Notes under the pieces: model-generated
Seen by the model: only the letters and a program-made list of their open reading frames with translations
The model's database searches: none
What the model was told of the DNA's origin: nothing
Source: an uncultured Candidatus Saccharibacteria bacterium
Lineage (GTDB): Bacteria > Patescibacteria > Saccharimonadia > Saccharimonadales > CAMLKC01
Reading direction: 5' to 3'
NCBI GenBank assembly: GCA_946480595.1
Contig: CAMLKC010000002.1
Span: 1-39,675, forward strand
Length of the DNA: 39,675 nt
Program-made: the position numbers and the translations under genes
Shown here: positions 31,704 to 39,615 of the stretch, in pieces
Numbering within the stretch: position 1 is the first letter of the stretch
Layout of the letters: each line of letters starts with the position of its first letter

Positions 31704-32483
31704 ATGGAGCTGTTACGATTACCGAATAAACGCTCGCTTTTTAGTGAGATCCTCTACGTTGCGCTGAACGTCGCGCTTGCCGCCGCGATCTTGGGGGTAG
31801 TGCTTGCGATTGAGTCGCCGTATGCTGCCTTTTTGCTGGTGCTGCTCAGTAAGTGGCGTATTCTTGCGGTCCGTCCGCGGTATTGGTTTGCCAACTTACA
31901 ATCCAACCTGGTAGACATTATTGTTGGCCTTAGCGTTGTGGTACTTTTGTATGCTGCGAGCGGTGTGTTCGCGATACAGATTATCATTGCACTGCTATAC
32001 GTTGTTTGGCTGCTCTTTATTAAACCCCGCTCTAAGCGCTCATTTATAGCTGTCCAGGCGGGCACTGCAACTTTTCTTGGCGTCACCGCGCTTATGACGG
32101 TATCGTATGGCTGGCCGTCGTCACTCGTTGTTATGCTCATGTGGGTGATCGGTTACAGTGCCGCGCGTCACGTGCTGGGCAGCTACGAAGAAGCGCATAT
32201 TTCCTTCTACAGCCTAACGTGGGGACTATTATTTGCCGAACTTGGCTGGCTGGTGTACCACTGGACATTCGCGTATTCGCTGCCGGGGGCCGGAAGCATT
32301 CAGCTGCCGCAGGGAGCACTTATTGCACTCGCTATTAGTTTTGTCGCTGAGCGAGCGTATGCCAGCTACGAAAAACACGGATCTGTTCACTCGAACGATA
32401 TGATTTTGCCGTCACTGCTATCGGTAAGTGTCATTCTTATGCTTTTGCTATTTTTCAATACGGTTAAAGTCGGCGCCGTTTAA
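31704..32483 (+). CDS. Multi-pass membrane protein, function unknown
   Basis: A 259-residue, very hydrophobic protein with about eight membrane segments (for example 17-37, 42-58, 68-92, 93-108, 116-133, 137-155, 170-190, 203-220, 236-254). It has a short basic N terminus and basic loops (KPRSKRS) that should face the cytoplasm. I see no catalytic motif or known family signature. The position between LCP and HtrA suggests an envelope role, but that is only context. It has a TATAAT box 11 bases before the ATG. Confidence 0.8.
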   Translation: MELLRLPNKRSLFSEILYVALNVALAAAILGVVLAIESPYAAFLLVLLSKWRILAVRPRYWFANLQSNLVDIIVGLSVVVLLYAASGVFAIQIIIALLYVVWLLFIKPRSKRSFIAVQAGTATFLGVTALMTVSYGWPSSLVVMLMWVIGYSAARHVLGSYEEAHISFYSLTWGLLFAELGWLVYHWTFAYSLPGAGSIQLPQGALIALAISFVAERAYASYEKHGSVHSNDMILPSLLSVSVILMLLLFFNTVKVGAV

Positions 32484-32518
32484 GCCCGGTTTCAGTTTTG
32501 GGGGGTAGGCTGAAGAAG

Positions 32519-33730
32519 ATGAAAGAGAACGAAAAACAAGAAACCGAAGTTGTATCTAAGACAGACTCAGCTGTACGTCCGACTGAGGCGGTAGCGGTCG
32601 AGCGTCAGCGGTCACCGCGAGGCGTCCTTATCGGCGTCGTTGCTGCCATTATCGCAATCTGTTTTATAGCAGGAATTGGGGGCGCAAAACTATATGATAT
32701 TCTGACGCAAAACAATGACGTATCCCGTCATCAACCGGTTGCTAACGATGGCAACGAGCCCGTCACGCAGGAAGAAACGGACATTGCGAATGTCGTCGAA
32801 AAGGTGTCGCCGAGTGTGGTATCTATCGTAACAACCTCGCACACGGTCTCACCCTACTACGGCGCTCAGGAAGAGAACAGTGCCGGAACGGGAATCATTG
32901 TCAGCAAAGACGGCTATGTTTTAACCAATAAGCATGTTATCGACGGTTCCAGCAAGGCACAGGTGGTGCTTTCAGATGGAACAACCTACGACGACGTAAA
33001 GGTGCTCGGTAGTGATCCGCTCAACGACGTTGCGTTCCTTAAAATCCCCAACGTAGACAATCTCGCGGCGGCCGAACTGGGCGATTCTTCGTCGATTCGT
33101 GTCGGGCAAAAAGTCGTGGCTATTGGTAACTCTCTGGGGCAATACCAAAACACTGTAACGAGTGGTATTATCTCGGGCACTGGCCGGCCAATTTCGGCGC
33201 AGTCGGGTGATAATGTCGAGAATCTGACAGACCTCATTCAGACAGACGCTGCCATTAACCCGGGCAACTCGGGCGGTCCGCTGCTTAACCTTGCCGGTCA
33301 GGTGATTGGTATTAATACGGCGATTATTCAAGATGCGCAGGGGATTGGTTTTTCGATTCCGATTAACGCTACCAAAGGGGCAATGAAAGGCGTGCTTGCT
33401 GGCAAAGGTGTCCACCGGGCGTTTCTAGGGGTTAACTACATCACGATTACTGCTGACGTTGCCAAGCATTACAAGCTGTCAGTGAAAAAGGGCGCCTACG
33501 TGTACACTGCAGGCGACAAAACTTCAGTCGTAAGTGGCAGCCCAGCCGATAAAGCCGGAGTAAAAGACAAGGACATCATTACTAAAGTTGGTGGCATTGA
33601 TGTAGGTGACAAGGGTGACGTTTCCAGCTTGATTGCCGAGTATGCGCCAGGCGAGACAGTAGAGCTGACGGTCTTGCGAAACGGCAAGTCAATGACACTT
33701 AAGCCGACGCTTTCCGAATACACCAAGTAA
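32519..33730 (+). CDS. HtrA/DegP-type serine protease with one PDZ domain
   Basis: Membrane-anchored protein quality-control protease. From the chosen ATG it has 403 residues: a cytoplasmic tail, a membrane helix at about 36-56, a linker, then a trypsin-like domain with His139 (LTNKHVID), Asp170 (DPLNDVAFL) and Ser251 (NPGNSGGP), and one PDZ domain (about 300-395, SPADKAGVKDKDIITKVGG). The frame also opens at a TTG 7 codons upstream, but GAAGAAG lies directly before the ATG at 32519. The gene ends 2 bases before the prmC stop on the other strand. Confidence 0.94.
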   Translation: MKENEKQETEVVSKTDSAVRPTEAVAVERQRSPRGVLIGVVAAIIAICFIAGIGGAKLYDILTQNNDVSRHQPVANDGNEPVTQEETDIANVVEKVSPSVVSIVTTSHTVSPYYGAQEENSAGTGIIVSKDGYVLTNKHVIDGSSKAQVVLSDGTTYDDVKVLGSDPLNDVAFLKIPNVDNLAAAELGDSSSIRVGQKVVAIGNSLGQYQNTVTSGIISGTGRPISAQSGDNVENLTDLIQTDAAINPGNSGGPLLNLAGQVIGINTAIIQDAQGIGFSIPINATKGAMKGVLAGKGVHRAFLGVNYITITADVAKHYKLSVKKGAYVYTAGDKTSVVSGSPADKAGVKDKDIITKVGGIDVGDKGDVSSLIAEYAPGETVELTVLRNGKSMTLKPTLSEYTK

Positions 33731-33732
33731 CG

Positions 33733-34560
33733 TTAAAGCTTTTCGAGCACAATAATAAAATCACGGTTTTCGCGCAGCAGGAAGCCGTGATTTTTACCGT
33801 CAGTCACGATAGCTTTATGCTGCCGTGGGTCAGCCTCTAGGAACACGAGACAGCCAGAAGCCGTGCGTGCGCCAGCCTCTTCTAACAGGTTCTTTATTAA
33901 GTACAGGCCGTGGTCGTGGGCAAACAGCGCCTCTTTGGGCTCGAATTCTGTTTCTGGCGAGCGTTCCCACTCGAGGTCGACATAGGGAAGATTAGCGAGG
34001 ATGATATCTGGTCTGAAAGGGTAATCGCCAAGCAGGTTGCTTTTTTGAATGGTAACCTCTGCCTTGAGGCTGCGTGCATTTTTCTCGGCGACATTGAGCG
34101 CATGATTGCTGATATCGAGGAGTGTGACATTCAGCTCCGGCATCTCAAGTTTTGCGGTAATACCAAGACAGCCGCTACCCGTGCCGACATCGACGAGCTG
34201 TTTCGGTGCTTCTTTAAGAAGGGAGTGACTGTTTGGAAGGAGCTCTTTTAGAAGCGTAATAATCGTCTCGGATTCGGGACGAGGAATAAGTGTTGCAGGA
34301 CTCACCTTGAATAAGCGGCCATAGAATTCTTTGTGCCCTATGATGTAGGCGATGGGTGTGCGGTCATGGCGCAGTGCAGCGCGGGCATCGGCAATGTCGA
34401 GGGTGCGCCGCGACAATATTTCTTCGCCGTGTGCATGTAGGTAGGTGCGCTGTTTTTTTAGAGTGTGGGCGAGTATAATCTCGGCGTCGAGTCGCGCCGA
34501 GGCAATACCGGCCGATTTAAGAGCTGCGGTCGTTTGGTATATCCATTCACTGATTGTCAT
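33733..34560 (-). CDS. prmC: Release factor glutamine methyltransferase
   Basis: Methylates the Gln of the GGQ motif in release factors. The 275-residue protein has an N-terminal helical domain, the SAM-binding motif VDVGTGSGCLG (123-133), and the catalytic substrate motif NLPY (190-193), a known variant of NPPY. LIPRPESE (91-98) is also typical. The frame opens 39 codons upstream inside the SpoU gene, but MTISEWIYQT follows GGAGAA and is 1 base after the SpoU stop. It lies in one operon with its substrate gene prfA. Confidence 0.94.
   Translation of the reverse strand: MTISEWIYQTTAALKSAGIASARLDAEIILAHTLKKQRTYLHAHGEEILSRRTLDIADARAALRHDRTPIAYIIGHKEFYGRLFKVSPATLIPRPESETIITLLKELLPNSHSLLKEAPKQLVDVGTGSGCLGITAKLEMPELNVTLLDISNHALNVAEKNARSLKAEVTIQKSNLLGDYPFRPDIILANLPYVDLEWERSPETEFEPKEALFAHDHGLYLIKNLLEEAGARTASGCLVFLEADPRQHKAIVTDGKNHGFLLRENRDFIIVLEKL
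33757..33795 (+). terminator. Terminator of htrA inside the prmC coding sequence
   Basis: A perfect 10-base stem AAAATCACGG (33757-33766) / CCGTGATTTT (33785-33794) with an 18-base loop and a T run on the + strand. It lies within the last 25 codons of the convergent prmC gene. On the minus strand the tail (TTTTATTATT) is weaker. Confidence 0.75.
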
Positions 34561-34561
34561 A

Positions 34562-35365
34562 CTATTTCTCCCGTTGGCGGACAACTTCGTAGGCGATTGC
34601 AACAGTAGCGGCACTGACGTTAAGCGAGTCGGCAATCCCGGCCATTGGCAGGCGGACGGGTAAGTCGCAGCTCTCAAGCCACGTGTCAGTCAAGCCAAAC
34701 TGTTCGCTACCCATGACGATTGCTACGGGTTGGGTGAGGTCGACATCGGTGTAGAGCTCTTTAGCCGCAGGTGTCGCGGCGAGCGATTTTATACCGCGTT
34801 CACGTAGGAATTCGATAGTGCTTTTGCTGTCGGTAATGACGGTCGGCGTGGTAAACATGACGCCAGTCGAGGCACGCACGACGTTTGGGTTAAAGAGGTC
34901 AGTCACGGCGTCGCAGACGATTACAGCTTCGGCGCCCGTGGCGTCGGCAGAGCGTAAGATCGTTCCCAGGTTGCCTGGCTTTTCGATTGCCTCAACTACG
35001 ATAACAAATGGATTGTCGGAAAGTTTGAGGTCGGTGAGTTTGGTGCGCCACTGTTTGCCGATGGCAAGCAGGCCTTCAGGCCGTTCGCGGTAGGCAATTT
35101 TTACAAAGGCTTCTTTACCAATGCGAATGAGTTCGGCGCCGGCTTTTTGCGCCGTCTCCAGAACTTTTTGTTCGTTTTCGCCCAAGAACCACTCCGGGCA
35201 GTAGTACAGTTCGGTAAAGGTAAAGCCAGCCGCCAGTGCACGGGTGATAGGGCGGTAGCCCTCAATTAAAAAGATGCCCTGCGCGTCGCGCTCGGAGCGT
35301 TTTTTCAGCTTGGCTAGCGCTTTGACGCGTGGGTTGTGAATGCTAGTGATCACTTCTTGGTCCAT
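34562..35365 (-). CDS. TrmH/SpoU-family RNA 2'-O-methyltransferase
   Basis: A SPOUT methyltransferase of 267 residues. The N-terminal substrate-binding domain (HNPRVKALAKLKKRSERDAQGIFLIEG) precedes the knotted SAM domain with motif 1 EAIEKPGNLGTILRSADATG, motif 2 VAIVMGSEQFGL and motif 3 LPMAGIADSLNVSAATVAIAYE. This pattern fits 23S rRNA ribose methylases (RlmB/TsnR-like), but the target nucleotide cannot be read from the sequence. It lies 1 base from prfA and 1 base from prmC. Confidence 0.93.
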   Translation of the reverse strand: MDQEVITSIHNPRVKALAKLKKRSERDAQGIFLIEGYRPITRALAAGFTFTELYYCPEWFLGENEQKVLETAQKAGAELIRIGKEAFVKIAYRERPEGLLAIGKQWRTKLTDLKLSDNPFVIVVEAIEKPGNLGTILRSADATGAEAVIVCDAVTDLFNPNVVRASTGVMFTTPTVITDSKSTIEFLRERGIKSLAATPAAKELYTDVDLTQPVAIVMGSEQFGLTDTWLESCDLPVRLPMAGIADSLNVSAATVAIAYEVVRQREK

Positions 35366-35366
35366 G

Positions 35367-36452
35367 TTAATTCCCCTGGCTTTTTTGTTCGGCTTCGTGG
35401 GCCTGCAGGCTGCGCTCGGCTTTTTGGAGTTCTAATACAACGTCGTCGAAGTTGCCGTCGAGCATCTTTGGCATGTTGGAGCGGCTGTAGCCGATGCGGT
35501 GGTCGGTAATACGGTCTTGCGGGAAGTTGTAGGTGCGGATTTTTTCACTGCGGTCACCAGAACCAATCAAGCTGCGGCGTTCGGCGGCCAGCTTGGACTG
35601 CTCGGCCTCGACTTTTTGCTGCAGCAAGCGGGAGCGCAGGACGCTCATGGCTTTATCCTTGTTCTTGATTTGGGATTTTTCATCCTGGTTTGTCACGACC
35701 ATACCGGAGGGTAGGTGAGTAATACGCACAGCCGAGTCGGTTGTGTTGACGCTCTGGCCGCCGTGGCCGCTGGCGCGGAAAATATCGATGCGAAGGTCGT
35801 TCGGGTTGATCTCGATATCGGTTTCTTCGGCCTCGGGCAGCACGGCAACAGTAACAGTGCTAGTGTGGATGCGCCCTTGGCTTTCAGTAGCCGGCACGCG
35901 CTGCACGCGGTGCACACCGGACTCGAACTTTAGCTGTGCATAAGGCGAATCGCCGCTTACCTTGAAAACAACTTCTTTGTAGCCGCCCGTATCGTTGGCG
36001 CTTTCATTCATAAGTTCGGTTTTTAGGCCGTGCATCTCGCAGTAGCGCAGGTACATGCGGTAGAGCTCGGCAGCAAACAGGCTGGCTTCGTCGCCACCGG
36101 CGCCGGCACGTATCTCGACGATGACGTTCTTTTCGTCATTCGGATCTTTTGGTGCCAGCATCGCGAACAGTTCTTCTTCGAGGGTTGTTAGCTTTTCTTC
36201 GGTATCGGTCACTTCCATTTTTGCCAGTTCGGCCAGCTCGTCACCGCCGCCAATGAGCTGCTTCGCTTCAAGTAACTGTGATTCAAGCGTTTGACGAAGC
36301 ACCGCTTTTTCAAGGATAGCCTCAAGCTCGCTGAAGCGTTTGTTCTTCTTACTGAAGTCTGGGTCGCTAAAGGCGCTGGGAGTCGCCAAAAAATTACCGA
36401 GCGCGGCTTTTTCAGCTTGTAGTTCATCGATATTGAGACTGATCTTTGGCAT
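35367..36452 (-). CDS. prfA: Peptide chain release factor 1
   Basis: Recognises UAA and UAG and triggers peptide release. The 361-residue protein has PAT (187-189, the RF1-specific codon-recognition tripeptide, in [16 protein letters not shown]) and the catalytic GGQ (231-233) in [15 protein letters not shown]. Length matches RF1. AGGAG precedes the ATG. It starts the prfA-SpoU-prmC operon behind the rpmE2 terminator. Confidence 0.97.
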   Translation of the reverse strand: MPKISLNIDELQAEKAALGNFLATPSAFSDPDFSKKNKRFSELEAILEKAVLRQTLESQLLEAKQLIGGGDELAELAKMEVTDTEEKLTTLEEELFAMLAPKDPNDEKNVIVEIRAGAGGDEASLFAAELYRMYLRYCEMHGLKTELMNESANDTGGYKEVVFKVSGDSPYAQLKFESGVHRVQRVPATESQGRIHTSTVTVAVLPEAEETDIEINPNDLRIDIFRASGHGGQSVNTTDSAVRITHLPSGMVVTNQDEKSQIKNKDKAMSVLRSRLLQQKVEAEQSKLAAERRSLIGSGDRSEKIRTYNFPQDRITDHRIGYSRSNMPKMLDGNFDDVVLELQKAERSLQAHEAEQKSQGN

Positions 36453-36475
36453 AATTACTCCTATTATGGCATATA

Positions 36476-36508
36476 AAAAAGAGACTGCGGGAAAAGCAGT
36501 CTCTTTTT
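36476..36508. terminator. Strong terminator between rpmE2 and prfA
   Basis: AAAAAGAGACTGC (36476-36488) / GCAGTCTCTTTTT (36496-36508), 7-base loop, a perfect 13-base stem. It acts on the minus strand after rpmE2, 7 bases past its stop. Confidence 0.93.
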
Positions 36509-36515
36509 ATGGGCG

Positions 36516-36836
36516 CTATTTGTCAGCTTTTTTTGCTTTTTGAGCTGCGGCTTTCTTTGCCTTTGAGGCAAGCTGCTCTTTGCGAGCTTCAGCTGCGGCA
36601 AACTTAGCCTTGAATCGGTCGACACGGCCTTCGGTGTCGATGATCTTTTCTTCACCGGTAAAGAACGGGTGAGAAGCTGATGAGATGTGGACTTTCACGA
36701 GTGGGTATTCGTTGCCATCTTCCCATTTAATAGTGTCGTTGGTCTGCGCTGTACTTTGTGTAAGGAAGGCAAACCCAGCCACGTCGTCGCTAAATACGAC
36801 CGGGCGGTAGTTAGTTGGGTGTATACTGCTTTTCAT
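36516..36836 (-). CDS. rpmE2: 50S ribosomal protein L31, type B
   Basis: Zinc-free L31 paralogue. The 106-residue protein has the type B pattern [42 protein letters not shown] and [11 protein letters not shown], with no CxxC zinc ligands. The last 25 residues form an Ala/Lys-rich tail longer than in most homologues. In many bacteria type B is the low-zinc form; here it appears to be the L31 of this region. It has a consensus promoter only 9 bases before its ATG. Confidence 0.95.
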   Translation of the reverse strand: MKSSIHPTNYRPVVFSDDVAGFAFLTQSTAQTNDTIKWEDGNEYPLVKVHISSASHPFFTGEEKIIDTEGRVDRFKAKFAAAEARKEQLASKAKKAAAQKAKKADK

Positions 36837-36845
36837 ATCCGTACC

Positions 36846-36874
36846 ATTTTACCGTATTTCTCTTGAGAAGTCAA
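36846..36874 (-). promoter_or_regulatory. Promoter of rpmE2 (leaderless)
   Basis: Minus strand TTGACT (36874-36869), a 17-base spacer and TAAAAT (36851-36846); the ATG at 36836 is 9 bases further, so the leader is 2-3 bases. A clear example with both hexamers. Confidence 0.8.
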
Positions 36875-36902
36875 AGCTACGTATACCGTGGAAGAATTAC
36901 CA

Positions 36903-37448
36903 TCAGGCAAGTCGTCGAAGGTGACGGACTCCGAGGAGTACAAGAACGAACATGACGGCCGCACCGGTAAGAGCTGCAAGAGAGGCATAGAGTGCCATCA
37001 TGCCAAATGTCCAGTACGCATACCCTGTACCCAGAAGAAGGCCGCGGAGGGTTTCGCCTTGGAAAAGCGTTGCTTTTTGCTTCTGCAGCTTGGCGTTCGT
37101 CGGATCTTTCATTGCCTCGGCGCTTACCTCGGCATAAACTTTGCCGTCTGCGACTTTTTCAAGATGACGTTTGATAAAACCGTCGGCGTACGCTTTGGCT
37201 GTCGGGCCATCATTAACTTGTTTTCCTGCATACTGCTGCAGGTCGGGGAACTCCTCGGGATCAAGTGCTGGGCTGCCTTTTTCCGGGAAGAAAATTTTCT
37301 GTTCCGAGAGTTGGTCGCGCACCTGGTCGGTAGCGAAGCGATAGCCCCAAAAAGCCATTGCACTGGCAACCAGCAGGAGAATAGTCGCTGCCGTTCCGAG
37401 CATAACGAACACCTTGTCGATTGCTTTTCTTTCTATATTTTTAGCCAT
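36903..37448 (-). CDS. Two-TM membrane protein, function unknown
   Basis: A 181-residue protein with one N-terminal membrane helix (about 14-34), an external domain of about 100 residues (DQLSEQKIFFPEKG ... YADGFIKRHLE ... LFQGETLRGLLL) and one or two C-terminal helices (about 138-175) ending in a basic tail. The pattern with FQGETLRG is one I associate with actinobacterial membrane proteins often misnamed 'LigA dioxygenase'; there is no dioxygenase signature. It has GTGAGG before the ATG. It stands alone between two minus-strand genes. Confidence 0.82.
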   Translation of the reverse strand: MAKNIERKAIDKVFVMLGTAATILLLVASAMAFWGYRFATDQVRDQLSEQKIFFPEKGSPALDPEEFPDLQQYAGKQVNDGPTAKAYADGFIKRHLEKVADGKVYAEVSAEAMKDPTNAKLQKQKATLFQGETLRGLLLGTGYAYWTFGMMALYASLAALTGAAVMFVLVLLGVRHLRRLA

Positions 37449-37504
37449 GAAACCTCACTTTTAAATATTACGCTTATGCTTTTCAGTGTACTCTTAAATA
37501 AAAT

Positions 37505-37519
37505 GGCGTACAATACGCC
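37505..37519 (-). terminator. Hairpin terminator of the iron-permease-family gene
   Basis: GGCGTA (37505-37510) / TACGCC (37514-37519), 3-base loop. On the minus strand it is followed by ATTTTATTT. It lies 31 bases after the stop of the upstream minus-strand gene. Confidence 0.6.
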
Positions 37520-37549
37520 AAATCATTGCAATAAAAGAAGGGATGTGAT

Positions 37550-38029
37550 CTATTTTTTATTTGCTAAGTCACTTGCATCAGTGCTGCTGCGATGAAGAAT
37601 GCCCAGGACGCCGCGCCGACGAGCGTGTTCGCTGGCGATTTTTTCGTGCAGGCGCTTCATGGCGTGAATAGTGCTGGGGTTTTGGGTGAGTTGCTTGAAC
37701 TCTCTATCGAGTTCGTCAAGATCGGCGTCGCTCAGGTCTTCGAGGCCGACGTAGGAGTTGCGGGCGCCTTTGGTCGCGCGGATAAGCTCGTCTAGCTTGA
37801 TTTGTACCGCCTTACCGTCCCGGTTCTGGGTGTTTTGGATCAGGAAGACCATAAGGAAAGTGATAATGGTGGTGCCGGTATTAATAACCAACTGCCAGGT
37901 GTCGGAGTAGCGGAATGCTGGGCCTGAGAAGCCCCAAATGGCAATAACGAGAACAGCGCCCAAAAAAACGGTGGCGCTGCCGGTCCAAACCGAGATGCGG
38001 GCTGCGATAGTGCGAAAAGTATCTTTCAT
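37550..38029 (-). CDS. Low-affinity iron permease family protein
   Basis: A 159-residue protein with two membrane segments (about 15-34 and 46-66) and a helical, charged C-terminal region. The signature SGPAFRYSDTWQLVINTGTTIITFLMVFLIQNTQNRDGKAVQIKLDELI is the core of the bacterial family named after fungal low-affinity iron permease. Transport has not been shown for most bacterial members, so the function is unsure. TATACT (38045-38040) lies 10 bases before the ATG; no ribosome binding site. Confidence 0.87.
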   Translation of the reverse strand: MKDTFRTIAARISVWTGSATVFLGAVLVIAIWGFSGPAFRYSDTWQLVINTGTTIITFLMVFLIQNTQNRDGKAVQIKLDELIRATKGARNSYVGLEDLSDADLDELDREFKQLTQNPSTIHAMKRLHEKIASEHARRRGVLGILHRSSTDASDLANKK

Positions 38030-38075
38030 AATACGTATAAGTATATGGTTAAATGCCGTTTTGCGCTAGAGGGCG

Positions 38076-38104
38076 TTGACCTCTGGTGGCGTATGGGGTA
38101 TACT
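38076..38104 (+). promoter_or_regulatory. Promoter of rpsB-tsf
   Basis: TTGACC (38076-38081), a 17-base spacer and TATACT (38099-38104). It produces a leader of about 80 bases, by far longer than most in the window. Confidence 0.8.
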
Positions 38105-38133
38105 AGGCAGGTAACAATTTTTAATGACACAAT

Positions 38134-38166
38134 CCGCGTCAGACTCCTGAACCTTCAGGGACGCGG
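38134..38166 (+). promoter_or_regulatory. Structured rpsB leader hairpin
   Basis: CCGCGTC (38134-38140) / GACGCGG (38160-38166) encloses a 5-base bulge (AGACT) and a second stem CCTGA/TCAGG with an ACCT loop. There is no T tract; the ribosome binding site AAGGAG follows at 38176-38181. A bulged hairpin here is a good candidate for S2-mediated feedback. Confidence 0.65.
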
Positions 38167-38189
38167 GTGAGGAACAAGGAGTTCAAATT

Positions 38190-38894
38190 ATGGCAGTTGA
38201 TGTCGATATTAAAGCTCTGCTCGAAGCTGGTGTTCACTTTGGACACAAAACGAGCCGCTGGCACCCTAAAATGGCCCAGTACATTCACTCTAAGCGCCAG
38301 GACAGTCACATTATTGACCTGACCAAGACCGTCGAAGCCCTCGACAAGGCACTGCCTTTTCTGACTAAGGCTGCAGCAGGCAAGCAAGTACTGTTTGTCG
38401 GTACGAAAAAGCAGGCTAAGGACATCGTAAAGGCTGCCGCTGAAAAAGCTGGTCAGCCATACGTGACTGAGCGCTGGATCGGCGGTATGCTAACCAACGT
38501 TAATACCGTTTCGCAGCAGATCAAGAAGCTCAAAGACCTCGAACGCCGCATGGCTTCAGGTGATCTTGATAAGCGCTACAACAAGCTTGAAGTACAGCGT
38601 TTCCAGGAAGAGATCGACGAACTGAACGCTAAGTATGGTGGTATCAAAGACCTGAATGGCCGCCCAAGCGCTATTGTTGTTGTCGATGTTATCACTGACG
38701 CCAACGCTATCAAAGAAGCTAGGACGCTTGGTATTCCAGTTGTTGGTGTCGTTGACACGAACGCTGACCCAACACCTATCGATTACGTTGTTCCAGGTAA
38801 CGACGACGCGATCAAGGGCCTTCAGCTGCTGCTCGACTACTTTGCAGCTGCTGTTACTGAAGGCGCAGGAACCGTTAAACAAGAGGAGAAATAG
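38190..38894 (+). CDS. rpsB: 30S ribosomal protein S2
   Basis: Late-assembling 30S protein. The 234-residue protein matches the S2 family: LLEAGVHFGHKTSRWHPKM near the start, FVGTKKQAKDIVKAAAE, ERWIGGMLTN and the C-terminal IPVVGVVDTNADPTPIDYVVPGNDDA. AAGGAG lies 8 bases before the ATG. It is followed by tsf after 3 bases, the universal rpsB-tsf pair. Confidence 0.97.
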   Translation: MAVDVDIKALLEAGVHFGHKTSRWHPKMAQYIHSKRQDSHIIDLTKTVEALDKALPFLTKAAAGKQVLFVGTKKQAKDIVKAAAEKAGQPYVTERWIGGMLTNVNTVSQQIKKLKDLERRMASGDLDKRYNKLEVQRFQEEIDELNAKYGGIKDLNGRPSAIVVVDVITDANAIKEARTLGIPVVGVVDTNADPTPIDYVVPGNDDAIKGLQLLLDYFAAAVTEGAGTVKQEEK

Positions 38895-38897
38895 AGG

Positions 38898-39494
38898 ATG
38901 GCTGTTTCAATCGAAGACATCAAGAAACTGAAAGAACTCACCGGCGTTGGCCTGACCGACGCCAAGTTGGCGCTTGTCGAAGCCGACGGCGACTTTGACA
39001 AAGCACTTGAAGCTATGCGCAAAAAGGGCCTGACCCGCGCAGAGAAAAAAGGTGACCGCGAAGCCCGCGAAGGTATCATCGATAGCTATGTCCACGGTGG
39101 CCGTATCGGCGTTATCGTCGAGGTAAACTGTGAGACCGACTTCGTTGCCCGTCTGGACGACTTCAAAAAGGTTGCTCACGAAATCGCTATGCAGATCGCT
39201 GCTATGAGCCCGAAGTACGTTACCGAAGCTGATATCCCAGCTGAAGCTATCGACCAGTTCAAGGCTGAGGCCATGGAACGCATCAAGAACGAAGGCAAGC
39301 CAGCTGAAATGGCTGAAAAAATCGTCGAAGGCCAGGTAAAGAAGCACTTTGCAGAGCAGGTGCTTATGACCCAGGCGTTTATCCTTGATGACAAGAAGAC
39401 TGTTGCTGATTACGTTAAGGAAAACATCGCGAAACTTGGTGAGAACGTTATTGTTCGCCAGTTCCGCCGTATCGAACTTGGCGTTAACGAATAG
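38898..39494 (+). CDS. tsf: Elongation factor Ts, short form
   Basis: Nucleotide exchange factor for EF-Tu. The 198-residue protein has the N-terminal UBA-like domain (IKKLKELTGVGLTDAKLALVEADGD), the exchange motif region with VEVNCETDFVARLDDF (the conserved TDF), and only one C-terminal core repeat. This length is like Thermus (about 196) and shorter than E. coli (283). AGAGG precedes the ATG. Confidence 0.96.
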   Translation: MAVSIEDIKKLKELTGVGLTDAKLALVEADGDFDKALEAMRKKGLTRAEKKGDREAREGIIDSYVHGGRIGVIVEVNCETDFVARLDDFKKVAHEIAMQIAAMSPKYVTEADIPAEAIDQFKAEAMERIKNEGKPAEMAEKIVEGQVKKHFAEQVLMTQAFILDDKKTVADYVKENIAKLGENVIVRQFRRIELGVNE

Positions 39495-39509
39495 ATTGTT
39501 TGATCTACT

Positions 39510-39538
39510 AAAAAGAGCCGCACTGCGCGGCTCTTTTT
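39510..39538 (+). terminator. Terminator of rpsB-tsf
   Basis: AAAAAGAGCCGC (39510-39521) / GCGGCTCTTTTT (39527-39538), 5-base loop with a T tract. Confidence 0.93.
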
Positions 39539-39546
39539 GTTGCCGG

Positions 39547-39576
39547 TTGACGCTGGGGCAGCGCTAAAGTTATAGT
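39547..39576 (+). promoter_or_regulatory. Promoter of the gene at the window end
   Basis: TTGACG (39547-39552), an 18-base spacer and TATAGT (39571-39576), about 40 bases before an ATG at 39616. Confidence 0.65.
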
Positions 39577-39615
39577 GGTGCCAGCAAAGAATAATCTTAC
39601 AGAAAGCAGACTGAA

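Noticed and set aside
36903..37448. Aromatic ring-opening dioxygenase LigA
   Set aside because: The name is sometimes attached to similar membrane proteins, but there is no dioxygenase motif, only membrane helices and a small external domain.
36888..37595. 235-codon + strand open frame
   Set aside because: It spans the two-TM protein gene on the minus strand and an intergenic region; the minus-strand frames have membrane helices and ribosome binding sites, this one has no coherent pattern.
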